A DNA stretch of 51,184 nt from an uncultured Bacilli bacterium (GTDB taxonomy: Bacteria > Bacillota_I > Bacilli_A > RF39 > UBA660), in the NCBI GenBank assembly GCA_947623625.1, contig CANQHD010000003.1:1-51184 (forward strand). The letters are read 5' to 3'. Shown here one piece after another: positions 1 to 9,502 of the stretch (position 1 is the stretch's first letter; every line of letters begins with the position of its first letter). The notes under the pieces were generated by a model. The model made no database searches. It had not been told where the DNA came from and saw nothing but the letters and a program-made list of their open reading frames with translations. A program made the translations under genes and the position numbers.

Positions 1-2
1 AT

Positions 3-53
3 GCACTTAACTACCAATACAAAGATGAAACCAAACAAATTGAAAATAAATAA
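3..53 (+). CDS. C-terminal tail of an unidentified protein truncated by the window start (…ALNYQYKDETKQIENK*)
   Basis: Frame 3 open from the window edge to TAA at 51-53; composition protein-like but very short. Confidence 0.3.
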   Translation, partial: ALNYQYKDETKQIENK

Positions 54-111
54 TTAAATTTCAATTGTTGTAAAATTTGCAATAACCTAAAACAATAACT
101 AAAAAATGAAA

Positions 112-287
112 AAAATATAGGTTGTGTTAGAACACACCTTGCAAACCCTTGTAAAATAAGGATTTAATAAAGTTCCAAAAAACTCAAGTAAACTTATAAG
201 TTAAACTTTTAAAAAAAATTATTCTAAATAGTTAAAAAATAGGTCTGTATCAGACCACACGCAAACCCTTATAAATAAAGGAAAAAA
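112..287. repeat. Two related ~50-bp direct repeats, each with a small hairpin followed by GCAAACCCTTRTAAATAAGG-like sequence
   Basis: Copy A ~119-162 AGGTTGTGTTAGAACACACCTTGCAAACCCTTGTAAAATAAGG; copy B ~239-281 AGGTCTGTATCAGACCACACGCAAACCCTTATAAATAAAGG; hairpins GTGTT/AACAC and GGTCTG/CAGACC. Confidence 0.6.
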
Positions 288-310
288 TAGAAAAGTGTCT
301 TCACTGCACT

Positions 311-658
311 CAAAGAGTTGCCCTTATTAGAACCCTTGCAGTAAAACCAGATATTCTTCTTTTAGATGAGCCTTTTTCTGCACTTGATTATCAAACACGT
401 CTTGCTCTTTCAGAGGATGTTTATAATATCATTAAAAATGAGAAAAAAACAGCCATTATGGTGACGCATGATTTAGCAGAAGCAATCTCGACTTCTGATC
501 GTATTTTTGTCTTATCCAAGCGACCTGCTACTGTAAAAAAGATTTATGAAATTCATCTAACCGATAAGCAAGGACCTATTCACAATCGAAAATGCCCAGA
601 ATTTAGCGTGTACTATGATCAAATATGGAGGGATTTAGATGTCCACATCGAGTCTTGA
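311..658 (+). pseudogene. 5'-truncated ABC transporter ATPase (nitrate/sulfonate/taurine type)
   Basis: Frame 2 reads QRVALIRTLAVKPDILLLDEPFSALDYQTRLALSEDVYNIIKNEKKTAIMVTHDLAEAIST…; Walker B and H-loop present, but Walker A and LSGGM absent; homology stops at ~311, in-frame stop at 272-274. Confidence 0.8.
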
Positions 659-1439
659 GCATCAAAAATTCTTATCTCAAAAAAAGAAAGAAAAAAGAAA
701 AATTTGCTTATTTCGTATACTAATCCTTATTTTGTTTTTAGGAATTTGGCAAATTGCTGCTGAAAAAAAGTGGATCAATACCTTTTTATCTTCATCTCCT
801 AAAATGATTCTTGAAACAATTTTAAATCTTTGTAAAACAAACGATTTATGGAACCATATTGCAATTACAATTTATGAGACCATTTTAAGTTTTGCTCTTG
901 CATCTTTCTTAGGATTATTGACTGCAGCGTTTCTTTGGTGGAAGCCAATCATAGCAAAAATTGTGGATCCTTATTTAACTGTTTTAAATTCTCTTCCTAA
1001 AGTTGCTCTTGGTCCTTTGATCATCATTTGGGTAGGAGCTAGTACAAATTCGATCATTTTTATGGCACTTTTAATTGCAACATTTTTATCGATTATTGAT
1101 ATTTACCATGCGTTTATAACAACAGATAATCACTATATCACTTTGATGAAATCTTTTCATGCCAAAAAAGGACAAATATTTTTCAAAGTGATTTTGCCAA
1201 GTAATTTAGAAAATATAATCAACAGCTTAAAAATAAATATTGGGATGAGTTTCATCGGAGTTATCATGGGAGAGCTGCTCGTTTCTAAAAAAGGACTTGG
1301 TTACCTTATTATGTATGGATCTCAGGTTTTTAATATCAATCTTGTGATTGCATCCGTCTTCATCCTTGGTCTACTCTCTTTTTCATTCTATTATCTCATT
1401 TGTCTGTTTGAAAAAAAATTACAAAAAAAGGGTCTATAA
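639..1439 (+). CDS. ABC transporter permease (SsuC/TauC-like, binding-protein-dependent type)
   Basis: ORF with multiple TM segments, downstream of and overlapping the SsuB/TauB-like ATPase remnant. Confidence 0.8.
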   Translation: MSTSSLEHQKFLSQKKKEKRKICLFRILILILFLGIWQIAAEKKWINTFLSSSPKMILETILNLCKTNDLWNHIAITIYETILSFALASFLGLLTAAFLWWKPIIAKIVDPYLTVLNSLPKVALGPLIIIWVGASTNSIIFMALLIATFLSIIDIYHAFITTDNHYITLMKSFHAKKGQIFFKVILPSNLENIINSLKINIGMSFIGVIMGELLVSKKGLGYLIMYGSQVFNINLVIASVFILGLLSFSFYYLICLFEKKLQKKGL

Positions 1440-1440
1440 T

Positions 1441-1482
1441 AAATAGTGTTAGTGAGTACAATCATTAACACTATTTTTCAAC
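1441..1482. terminator. Bidirectional intrinsic terminator
   Basis: AATAGTGTTA…TAACACTATTTTT stem-loop between convergent genes. Confidence 0.7.
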
Positions 1483-1486
1483 TCTA

Positions 1487-1678
1487 TTATTTTTTTCTTA
1501 TTGAATTGAATTGTTTATTATTTTGATTCAACCAATATAGTCTTACCACTCCTATTCCTATTGGAATAACAGCAACTGGAGGACAAAGAACTAAACTTCC
1601 AACTGTGACACTACCTAGCACAACCCCATTTTTTATTCTTCTTCTTTTATTTTGTTTTTCGAATGATTTTGATGACAT
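1487..1678 (-). CDS. Small basic membrane protein, unknown
   Basis: ORF 63 aa with hydrophobic centre. Confidence 0.45.
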   Translation of the reverse strand: MSSKSFEKQNKRRRIKNGVVLGSVTVGSLVLCPPVAVIPIGIGVVRLYWLNQNNKQFNSIRKK

Positions 1679-1698
1679 AATTTTTCATCCCTTTCCTT

Positions 1699-2331
1699 TT
1701 AAAATTCTTTTTTGTTAAATATCCTTTCAGATATTTTATAAGATATATAAACCATAATAATTGCGATGATTATTAAAATGATGATTAAATAGTCTTCTAA
1801 AAATAATATAGCCTTTGTAATCAATGATAGATTGAAATAATTTGTGAGAAAACCACCGATAAACACGAGACCAAATACAATTAAAAATATACCAATTCTT
1901 GCTTTTTCAACACCCAATTTATAAATAATGGGATACATAAAAGACAAAACGAATAATGTTCCAAATATTGTACCAAACATGGATATTAATATTTGTTCAC
2001 AGTTTATTGTTTTTGTGCTTGCATAAGAAATTATAAAAGATAAAAGAGTTGTGATAATAGAAACAATAACAATCATCAAGACTGTTGCTACGTATTTTGA
2101 CTTTACACTGTTTTTTCTTCCGTCAGGGAATGAAATAGAATAAGCATCCCAATTATTATAGTTATCATAACTAAATGTTGAAATCATTATCATAACACTC
2201 ATAAATGGCAAGATGAAGGAGATATCTATCTCACCAACAAAGCCCATTAATGTGTATGCAATAATCAATATTCCTAATAATTTAAAATTACTTTTAATCA
2301 TGAATAAGTCTTTTTTAATAAATCCTATCAT
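1699..2331 (-). CDS. ABC-2 type transporter permease
   Basis: Six predicted TM segments; next to ABC ATPase and GntR regulator. Confidence 0.75.
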   Translation of the reverse strand: MIGFIKKDLFMIKSNFKLLGILIIAYTLMGFVGEIDISFILPFMSVMIMISTFSYDNYNNWDAYSISFPDGRKNSVKSKYVATVLMIVIVSIITTLLSFIISYASTKTINCEQILISMFGTIFGTLFVLSFMYPIIYKLGVEKARIGIFLIVFGLVFIGGFLTNYFNLSLITKAILFLEDYLIIILIIIAIIMVYISYKISERIFNKKEF

Positions 2332-3188
2332 TATTCTTCCCCCTTAATCATTAAAACCATCAGCTCATCTAAAGTTATTTTGTCTATTATAGCAATATCA
2401 TATTTTGCTTTAAAGTCTTTTTTATTAGAAACCAATACTTCATATTCATATTTTGTTTTTCTATATTTAATATAATCTTTTTTATTGATTTTTTTAAATT
2501 CAGCTTCTGTGCATTTGACAATACCATACTTATCTAATAATTCGTCTTTTGTCTTAGATAAGACTATTTCTCCACGATTAATAAAAGTAATATAGTCTGC
2601 AATGTGTTCTAAATCTGTAGTAATATGACTAGAAAGTAAAATAGAACAATCATCTTTTTCAATAAAGCTTTGAAATATTTGGATAATTTCTGCACGAGCA
2701 ACTGGATCTAAGCCAGATGTTGGCTCATCTAATATTAAAAGTTTAGGATGGTGAGATAATGCTGTTGCTATTTCTAGTTTTTTTCGCATTCCTTTTGAAA
2801 AAGTTTTAATTTGTTTATTAGGTAATAATGAAAATTCTTTTAAGTAGTCATCGAACATTTTACTATCCCAGTTTTTATAAATACCTTTCATAGTATTATC
2901 AATATCGTTTGGTGTAAGAATTTCAGGAAAAAACATATCATCTAATACGACCCCAATATCTTCTTTTATTTTCTTATCATATTTGCGATTATCTAACCCA
3001 AAAATTTTAATTTCTCCACGATAGGATTGAATGATGTTTAATATGGCTTTTATGGTTGTTGTCTTTCCAGCACCATTTTCTCCAATAAAGCCCATAATCA
3101 TACCCTTAGGTAGACTCAATGTTACATTTTTCAAAGCAAAGTTATCATACGTTTTACATAAATTTTTAATTTCTAAAATATTTTCCAT
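2331..3188 (-). CDS. ABC transporter ATP-binding protein
   Basis: Walker A GENGAGKTT, FSKGMRKKLEIA signature, LLILDEPTSGLDP. Confidence 0.92.
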   Translation of the reverse strand: MENILEIKNLCKTYDNFALKNVTLSLPKGMIMGFIGENGAGKTTTIKAILNIIQSYRGEIKIFGLDNRKYDKKIKEDIGVVLDDMFFPEILTPNDIDNTMKGIYKNWDSKMFDDYLKEFSLLPNKQIKTFSKGMRKKLEIATALSHHPKLLILDEPTSGLDPVARAEIIQIFQSFIEKDDCSILLSSHITTDLEHIADYITFINRGEIVLSKTKDELLDKYGIVKCTEAEFKKINKKDYIKYRKTKYEYEVLVSNKKDFKAKYDIAIIDKITLDELMVLMIKGEE

Positions 3189-3191
3189 TTT

Positions 3192-3569
3192 TTATTTATC
3201 CTCCTCATATAAGATAGTTAACATTTCATTGAGTGTTTTCTTATTTATATTATTCATTTTTGCAATAGTAACTGCCTTATCCATCAGTTCTTCTATCTTA
3301 TTTAATTGTTCTTCTAATGCGACATCTTTATTGATTTTAGCAACATAGAAACCTTTTGACGGAACATTTTTTATATAGCCTTCTTTCACTAATTCTTCAT
3401 AAGCGTTTTTCGTTGTTATGACACTGCAGTAAAGATCTTTAGCTAAGGTTCTAATAGAGGGCAATAGTTCGTTTTCTTTTAATTCGTTAGAAACAATTTT
3501 AACCTTTATTTGTTCTTTTATTTGTTCATATATTGGAACTCCACTTGAATTACTTATTATAATTTCCAT
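3192..3569 (-). CDS. GntR-family (YtrA-type) transcriptional regulator
   Basis: N-terminal wHTH PIYEQIKEQIKVKIVSNELKENELLPSIRTLAKDLYCSVITTKNAYEELVKEGYI. Confidence 0.9.
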   Translation of the reverse strand: MEIIISNSSGVPIYEQIKEQIKVKIVSNELKENELLPSIRTLAKDLYCSVITTKNAYEELVKEGYIKNVPSKGFYVAKINKDVALEEQLNKIEELMDKAVTIAKMNNINKKTLNEMLTILYEEDK

Positions 3570-3832
3570 AATTCACCTCTTTTGTATATACATATTATAT
3601 ACAGATTATACACAGTTGTCAATGCATATAAAATAAAAACTCATTACTTGAAAGATAGAATGATATCGATAATGACATTGATACTTTTTTATAGAACAAA
3701 AAAGAACTAGAATTTAGTCCTCTTACACAGTTCATTTATCACTCATTTTTGACTCTACTTTTTAATTTTTTTATCAATTGCCAAAATTTAGACCATTCTA
3801 TAACAGTGTCTAGGCTATAAAAATTAGTATTC

Positions 3833-4525
3833 TCATTTTTTTAGTATTGTATATGAGTAGCTTTCATCAAGCAAACTCATTATATCGCTATCAGCAATCG
3901 TATCATCTAATAGAATTGTAATCCAATTTTTTTTATTCATGTGATATGCAGGATAAAATCCTTTTTTCTGGAGCAATTCTTTTATTTTATTGGGGTTTAA
4001 TTTTACATCAATTATTTCTACTTCTCCAGTAGAGTCTGCATCTATTTTGCTTTTATCTATATTCATTATTATGCCGTACCATTTTTTACTGATAGAATTT
4101 CTAAAAGTAGCATATCCGGGAAATTTTTCCCATTCAAATTCTGGTTCATCCTTGTATTTTAACTTTATTTGTTTTGCTATTCTATTGGATTGTTCACATA
4201 TAAAAAATTCCTTTGTAAAGCATTGGTTTCTAATATCTTTTAATATATTTATGAATTCTTCTTTTATTTTTTCTACAAAAGACCCTTTAATATTTTTTAT
4301 TCGAAAGTTGGTATATTCACATTCAGCACTTAAATCAAAAACTTTGCCTTGAACAAATCCATCACTATTTATTTCAATATCAACTCTAAAAGTATTGTTG
4401 ATAATTTTTTTCGAATATCGGTAAACTGTCTTTTCTTTTTTAAATCCATATTCCAATATCTTATGAAAATCTATTTTTGTTTTTCTAAATATTTCTTCTT
4501 CAATTGTCATTTTTACACTCTTCAA
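3833..4525 (-). CDS. MmcQ/YjbR-like protein
   Basis: C-terminal GFYPAYHMNKKNWITILLDDTIADSDIMSLLDESYSYT resembles the YjbR family. Confidence 0.65.
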   Translation of the reverse strand: MKSVKMTIEEEIFRKTKIDFHKILEYGFKKEKTVYRYSKKIINNTFRVDIEINSDGFVQGKVFDLSAECEYTNFRIKNIKGSFVEKIKEEFINILKDIRNQCFTKEFFICEQSNRIAKQIKLKYKDEPEFEWEKFPGYATFRNSISKKWYGIIMNIDKSKIDADSTGEVEIIDVKLNPNKIKELLQKKGFYPAYHMNKKNWITILLDDTIADSDIMSLLDESYSYTILKK

Positions 4526-4569
4526 AAATTATTATTTTCCCTTTCAACTACAATTATATATTAGTGTTT

Positions 4570-4923
4570 TTATAAATTTTTCTTAAAAGCAGCTTTTAAA
4601 ATACGAAAAGCAACGATTATGAATATTCCTATTATTATAAAAGAGGAATATCTTTTGTTGGAAATAGCATCATATATTGCATATACTAAAAATCCAAAAA
4701 TATAAATAAAAAAACTTATTCGAAAAATATATTTAAAAATATGCGCTATTTTTTCCTTCTCGATTAGAATAAATAACATTTCCAAAAGGTGAGTAAAAGA
4801 ACAGATTAAAAATGGACTTATAATAATTTTTCCAACAAATTGATTGCAAGAAAAAGCCCAAGTTAATGTTAAGAATGCTGTCAAATCAACAATCATTTGC
4901 CTAATAATATATATTTTTTTCAT
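4570..4923 (-). CDS. Hypothetical membrane protein
   Basis: ORF 117 aa with several TM segments. Confidence 0.5.
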   Translation of the reverse strand: MKKIYIIRQMIVDLTAFLTLTWAFSCNQFVGKIIISPFLICSFTHLLEMLFILIEKEKIAHIFKYIFRISFFIYIFGFLVYAIYDAISNKRYSSFIIIGIFIIVAFRILKAAFKKNL

Positions 4924-4928
4924 CGTTT

Positions 4929-6782
4929 TTATTCCAATTCAAAAGCACCTGTATAAAGTTCATAATATTTTCCTTTTTGCTTCATCAAATCTTCATGGTT
5001 TCCTCTTTCAATAATTTTACCATTTTCAAGAACAATAATAGCTTCAGCATTGCGAATAGTTGATAAGCGATGCGCAATGACAAATACAGTGCGTCCTTCC
5101 ATTAATTTATCCATTCCCTCTTGAACATCTTTTTCTGTACGGGTATCAATACTTGAAGTTGCCTCATCTAAAATCATAACAGGTGGATTGTTGAGGGCAC
5201 ATCTTGCAATAGCAAGGAGCTGCCGTTGTCCTTGAGATAAATTTTCACCATTATCTGTAATGATAGTATTATAACCATTTGGCAACTTTTCAATAAATTT
5301 ATCTGCATTAGCAAGACGCGCTGCTGCAATACATTCTTCATCACTCGCGTCTTTTCTTCCATATCGTAAATTTTCCATAATAGTTGCGGTGAATAAATGA
5401 ACATCTTGTAAAACCATTCCTAACGATTTTCTTAAATCATTCTTATTGATATCTTCAATATTAATACCATCATATAAAATACTCCCTTTCTCAAGATCAT
5501 AAAAGTGATTCATTAGATTGGCTAGTGTTGTCTTCCCTGCTCCAGTTGCTCCAACTAAAGCAATCTTTTCTCCTGGATTTGCATATAAATGAATATCTTT
5601 TAATACCTTTTTCCCTTTGACATAAGAAAAATCAACATTTTGAAAACGTATATCACCCTTTAATTCAATAAGTTCATTATTCTCTGGATTTTTCCATGCC
5701 CAAAGACCTGTATACGTAGAGGATTGTTTAAATAATCCATCTTCTTGACGTAGGACATTGACTAATGTAATTTTTCCCTCATTTTTTTCACTTTCTTCAT
5801 CCATAAGCTCAAAAATTCTATTGGCTCCTGCTAATGCTAAAGCAATGGAGTTATACTGTTGAGACAATTGATTAATGTGCATTGTAAAACCTCTTGTCAA
5901 AAGTAAGAAAGATGCAATAGCTCCAATGGATAACATTCCTGTTTGAATTGCGAGGCTTCCTCCTAAAATAGCAATCACCACATAAACTAAATAGCCTATA
6001 TTTCCCATAATCGGCATAATAATATTAGCATAAATATTCGCATTCTTTGTATTTTCATATAATTTTTCATTCAATACATCGAATTTTTTCTTAGATTCTT
6101 CTTCATGAGTAAAAACTTGAACGACCTTTTGTCCATCCATCATCTCTTCTATATAAGCATTGACCTCCGCAACTGTTTTTTCTCTTGCATTAAAATAGAT
6201 TGCCGACTTTCTTCCGATATATCTTGCCACAAAAAGCATAATACTCACACCGAAGACGATCATCATAGTCAAATAGACATTTAATGAGAGCATAGAAATA
6301 AAAGCCGCTAAAATAAAAACCACATTAGATACACAGTTTGGAATACTTTGGGAAATCATCTCTCTTAAAGCATCCGTATCATTAATATAGTAACTCATAA
6401 TATCTCCATGAGGATTGTCATCAAAATAACGAATGGGTAATGTCTCCATATGTTGAAACATATCATCGCGAATTTGCTTTAATACGCCTTGACTTACATT
6501 GACAGTTAATCTTGAATAAATCCAAGTCATCAAAACTCCAATTAAATAAATAACTGCCATCCAGAAAATGGCTTGATATAAAGAAGTATAGATAGGATTT
6601 TGCTGTCCAATTAAAGGAGTAATATACTCATCGATCAAGACCTGCAAAAACAACTGACCATATACATGGCAAATAGAGCTAATAATAATCGCAATAAAAA
6701 TAACGAATAATTGTTTTTTAAATCTTTGAGTAATATATTTTAATAACCTTAAAAGTGGATGCTTTTTACTCATCAGAAACAC
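4929..6782 (-). CDS. ABC exporter half-transporter (MdlB-like)
   Basis: TMD plus NBD; Walker A GATGAGKTT, LSQGQRQLLAIAR, VMILDEATSSID. Confidence 0.92.
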   Translation of the reverse strand: MFLMSKKHPLLRLLKYITQRFKKQLFVIFIAIIISSICHVYGQLFLQVLIDEYITPLIGQQNPIYTSLYQAIFWMAVIYLIGVLMTWIYSRLTVNVSQGVLKQIRDDMFQHMETLPIRYFDDNPHGDIMSYYINDTDALREMISQSIPNCVSNVVFILAAFISMLSLNVYLTMMIVFGVSIMLFVARYIGRKSAIYFNAREKTVAEVNAYIEEMMDGQKVVQVFTHEEESKKKFDVLNEKLYENTKNANIYANIIMPIMGNIGYLVYVVIAILGGSLAIQTGMLSIGAIASFLLLTRGFTMHINQLSQQYNSIALALAGANRIFELMDEESEKNEGKITLVNVLRQEDGLFKQSSTYTGLWAWKNPENNELIELKGDIRFQNVDFSYVKGKKVLKDIHLYANPGEKIALVGATGAGKTTLANLMNHFYDLEKGSILYDGINIEDINKNDLRKSLGMVLQDVHLFTATIMENLRYGRKDASDEECIAAARLANADKFIEKLPNGYNTIITDNGENLSQGQRQLLAIARCALNNPPVMILDEATSSIDTRTEKDVQEGMDKLMEGRTVFVIAHRLSTIRNAEAIIVLENGKIIERGNHEDLMKQKGKYYELYTGAFELE

Positions 6783-8493
6783 TTCCTTTGACTTGAGAAT
6801 AGTAAATTTCTTGATAAATTTGATTGTGTTTTAATAAATTCTGAGGGGTATCAAAATCTGAAATTTCTCCATTATCTAAAACAAGAACTCGATCACAGTC
6901 TTCTATACTAGAAATTCTTTGAGCAATAATAATTTTTGTCACCTTTGGAATAAACTGACGAAATGATTGACGAATCATTGCCTCTGTCTTCGTATCCACT
7001 GCACTAGTAGAATCATCCAAAATAATAATCTTAGGACTTTTTAGTAAAGCTCTTGCAATACACAATCTTTGTTTTTGTCCTCCTGAGAGATTGGTTCCAC
7101 CTTGATCAATATAAGTGTCATATCCATCTTTAAATTTAGATATGAATTCACTGCAACAAGCAATGGCACAAACTTTTTCGATTTCTTCTAAAGTTGCATC
7201 CTTTTTTCCCCATTTTAAATTTTCTTCAATGGTTCCACTAAATAATACGTTTTTTTGAAGAACGACCGCAACTGAATCTCGAAGAGTTTTTATCTCATAA
7301 TCACGTACATCTCGTCCTGCTAACAAAACGCGACCAGAACTGACATCGTATAGCCTTGGAATTAAATGAACTCAAGTACTTTTGCTTGAGCCAATTCCAC
7401 CAATGATACCAATCATTTCTCCAGATTGAATCGTTAAGTTAATATTTTTTAAAACCTCTTTTCCTTTTTTATATGAAAAAGAGACATTTTGAAATTCTAT
7501 ATCACCATTTTCTACACTTGTTATTGGGTTTTTATTATTTTTTATATTGACCTTTTCTTCCATGACTTCTACAATTCTTTTCATAGAAGGAATAGAAATA
7601 ATGCAGTTAACATAAACCATAGAAAGCATCATAAAACTACTTAAAATTTGAGCAGCATAAGTAATAACACCCGTCAATTCTCCAGTTGTAAGTGTGCCAA
7701 GTACAACATAGCGAGATCCAATAAAGCAGATTAAAACAATGGCAGTATAAATACAAAATCGCATAATAGGATTATTGAAAGCAACGAGTTTTTCTGCCTT
7801 AATGAAGTTCTGATAAATCTTATTAGAAATGGCATTGAATTTTTCTATTTCTCTTTCTTCTTGAACATAAGACTTCACAACGCGAATTCCTCTTACATTT
7901 TCCTGAACACGATTATTTAAATGATCATAAGTTTGAAAAACATTTTCAAATAAAGGATGCGCTTTATTGGCAATAAAAAATAATAAGAAACCAAGAACGG
8001 GTGCAATCATTAAAAAGATAAGAGAAAGCTTCGGATGAATTGTGTAGACCATCCATAAAGAAAAAAGAAACATGAGTGGAGAGCGAATGGCAATTCGAAT
8101 GAGCATCTGATAAGTTATTTGTAAATTATTAACATCTGTTGTCAGTCTTGTCACTAGACTGGATGAAGAAAATTTTTCAATATTTGAAAAAGAATAATCT
8201 TGAATCTTATTATACATATCATGTCTTAAATTTTTCGCAAAACCACTAGAAGCAATGGCAGCATAGCGACTGGATAAATAGCCAAAAAGCAAAGATAAAA
8301 AAGAAATTACAATTAAAATGCCACCAATTATCATAACTACATGTAAATCTTGTTTGTTGATCCCATCATCAATAATTTTACTCATCAAAATAGGAATGAA
8401 GACATCAAGAATCACTTCTAAAGAAATAAAAAGAATTGTTAAAAAACTAACTTTTTTATATTCACGAATCGATTTAGATATCTTTTTTATCAT
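6766..8493 (-). pseudogene. ABC exporter half-transporter (MdlA-like) split by in-frame TGA directly after a degenerate Walker A
   Basis: Two ORFs in the same frame; readthrough reads GIIGGIGSSKST*VHLIPRLYDVSSGRVLLAGRDVRDYEIKTLRDSVAVVLQKN. Confidence 0.85.
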
Positions 8494-8555
8494 AACTTCA
8501 CCTCAATTTGAATATTTTCACTCACAAAATAGAAAAAAAGAAAAAGGAAATCCCT

Positions 8556-8912
8556 TTATCTTACCTTTTTAGCAATAAATTCAACGGTTCTTTTGGGATC
8601 TGCAATTAGTTTTTCATAAAGATTATCATGTTTTCTTAGCTCTTCTAAAATCAAAATTTCTTCTTCCGCAAGATAAAAGAACTCCTTGTCTTTTTTTTGA
8701 ACGACTTCATCATGACCTAAAAAGTAGGCAACATCAACGCCAAAAACTTTTCCTAACTCTAACAACGTATCAATTGTAGGCATTCTTGTTCCATTTTCAT
8801 AACAGCAAATACTGACCTTTGTGACATTAATTAAATCACCGAGTTCTTGTTGTGTAAGACCCTTTTTTTTCCGTAAATCTTTTAATCTTTTTCCTAATAG
8901 CATCTCTCTCAC
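8556..8912 (-). CDS. XRE-family HTH transcriptional regulator
   Basis: LGKRLKDLRKKKGLTQQELGDLINVTKVSICCYENGTRMPTIDTLLELGKVFGV. Confidence 0.9.
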   Translation of the reverse strand: MREMLLGKRLKDLRKKKGLTQQELGDLINVTKVSICCYENGTRMPTIDTLLELGKVFGVDVAYFLGHDEVVQKKDKEFFYLAEEEILILEELRKHDNLYEKLIADPKRTVEFIAKKVR

Positions 8913-8990
8913 CTAACATTTAACATTATACCATTCATTATAGTGATTTGATTGAATTCTTTGACATAAATTAACTAATAAGTAACTTCT

Positions 8991-9338
8991 TTATTCTTTA
9001 AAATCTGGGCTTTTTTCCTTTTCTTTTTTCGTTAAAAAAGTAATTTTTTCGGCAACAATTTCAAGTCGATAGCGAATTCCATCTTCTTCTTCAATTTTTC
9101 TTGTTTGTACTCTTCCTCGTACTCCTACAATATCTCCTTTCCTACAATATTCTTTGGTTCGATTTGCTTTCTCTTCCCACAAAACACAATCAACAAAATC
9201 AGTATCATACTCACCATTCATATTTTTAAAACTTCTTGGAATTGCAAGGGATAAAGTGGCAACATTTTTTCCGGATTCAGTGACATGAACTTCTAAATCT
9301 TTGGTGAGTCTTCCAACCAAAATCACTTGATTTAAAAT
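8991..9338 (-). CDS. ssb: Single-stranded DNA-binding protein, probable ATT start codon
   Basis: LNQVILVGRLTKDLEVHVTESGKNVATLSLAIPRSF… OB-fold; strong SD AAAGGAGGT seven nt upstream of ATT; longer ORF to 9401 exists. Confidence 0.85.
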   Translation of the reverse strand: MLNQVILVGRLTKDLEVHVTESGKNVATLSLAIPRSFKNMNGEYDTDFVDCVLWEEKANRTKEYCRKGDIVGVRGRVQTRKIEEEDGIRYRLEIVAEKITFLTKKEKEKSPDFKE

Positions 9339-9454
9339 AATACCACCTCCTTTCTTGCCTACTAATTTATTCGAAAGAAAAGATTTTTGCAAAAGGCACA
9401 TTTGTCATTTTAAAAAGAGATTTTCCTCCTTTAAATGCGTTTTTTTATAAAAAA

Positions 9455-9492
9455 AGAAAAAATCTTGACAAGTAAACATGTCAGATTTTTAA
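9455..9492 (-). terminator. Intrinsic terminator after sufB
   Basis: AAAATCTGACA…TGTCAAGATTTTTTC stem-loop with T-rich tail on minus strand. Confidence 0.65.
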
Positions 9493-9502
9493 AATTTGTA
9501 CT

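Noticed and set aside
112-287. CRISPR array
   Set aside because: Only two diverged copies with ~120 bp period and no cas genes
3600-3830. Possible insertion sequence remnant
   Set aside because: No inverted repeats or recognizable transposase fragment on either strand
5174-5404. Minus-strand 76-aa ORF and other ORFs inside well-supported genes
   Set aside because: Shadow ORFs overlapping strongly conserved coding sequence in another frame
7372-7374. In-frame TGA as evidence for code 4 (TGA = Trp)
   Set aside because: Other genes in the window end in TGA (e.g. the ATPase remnant at 656-658 and the ORF ending at 17962), Trp is encoded by TGG, and Leu rather than Trp is expected at this position
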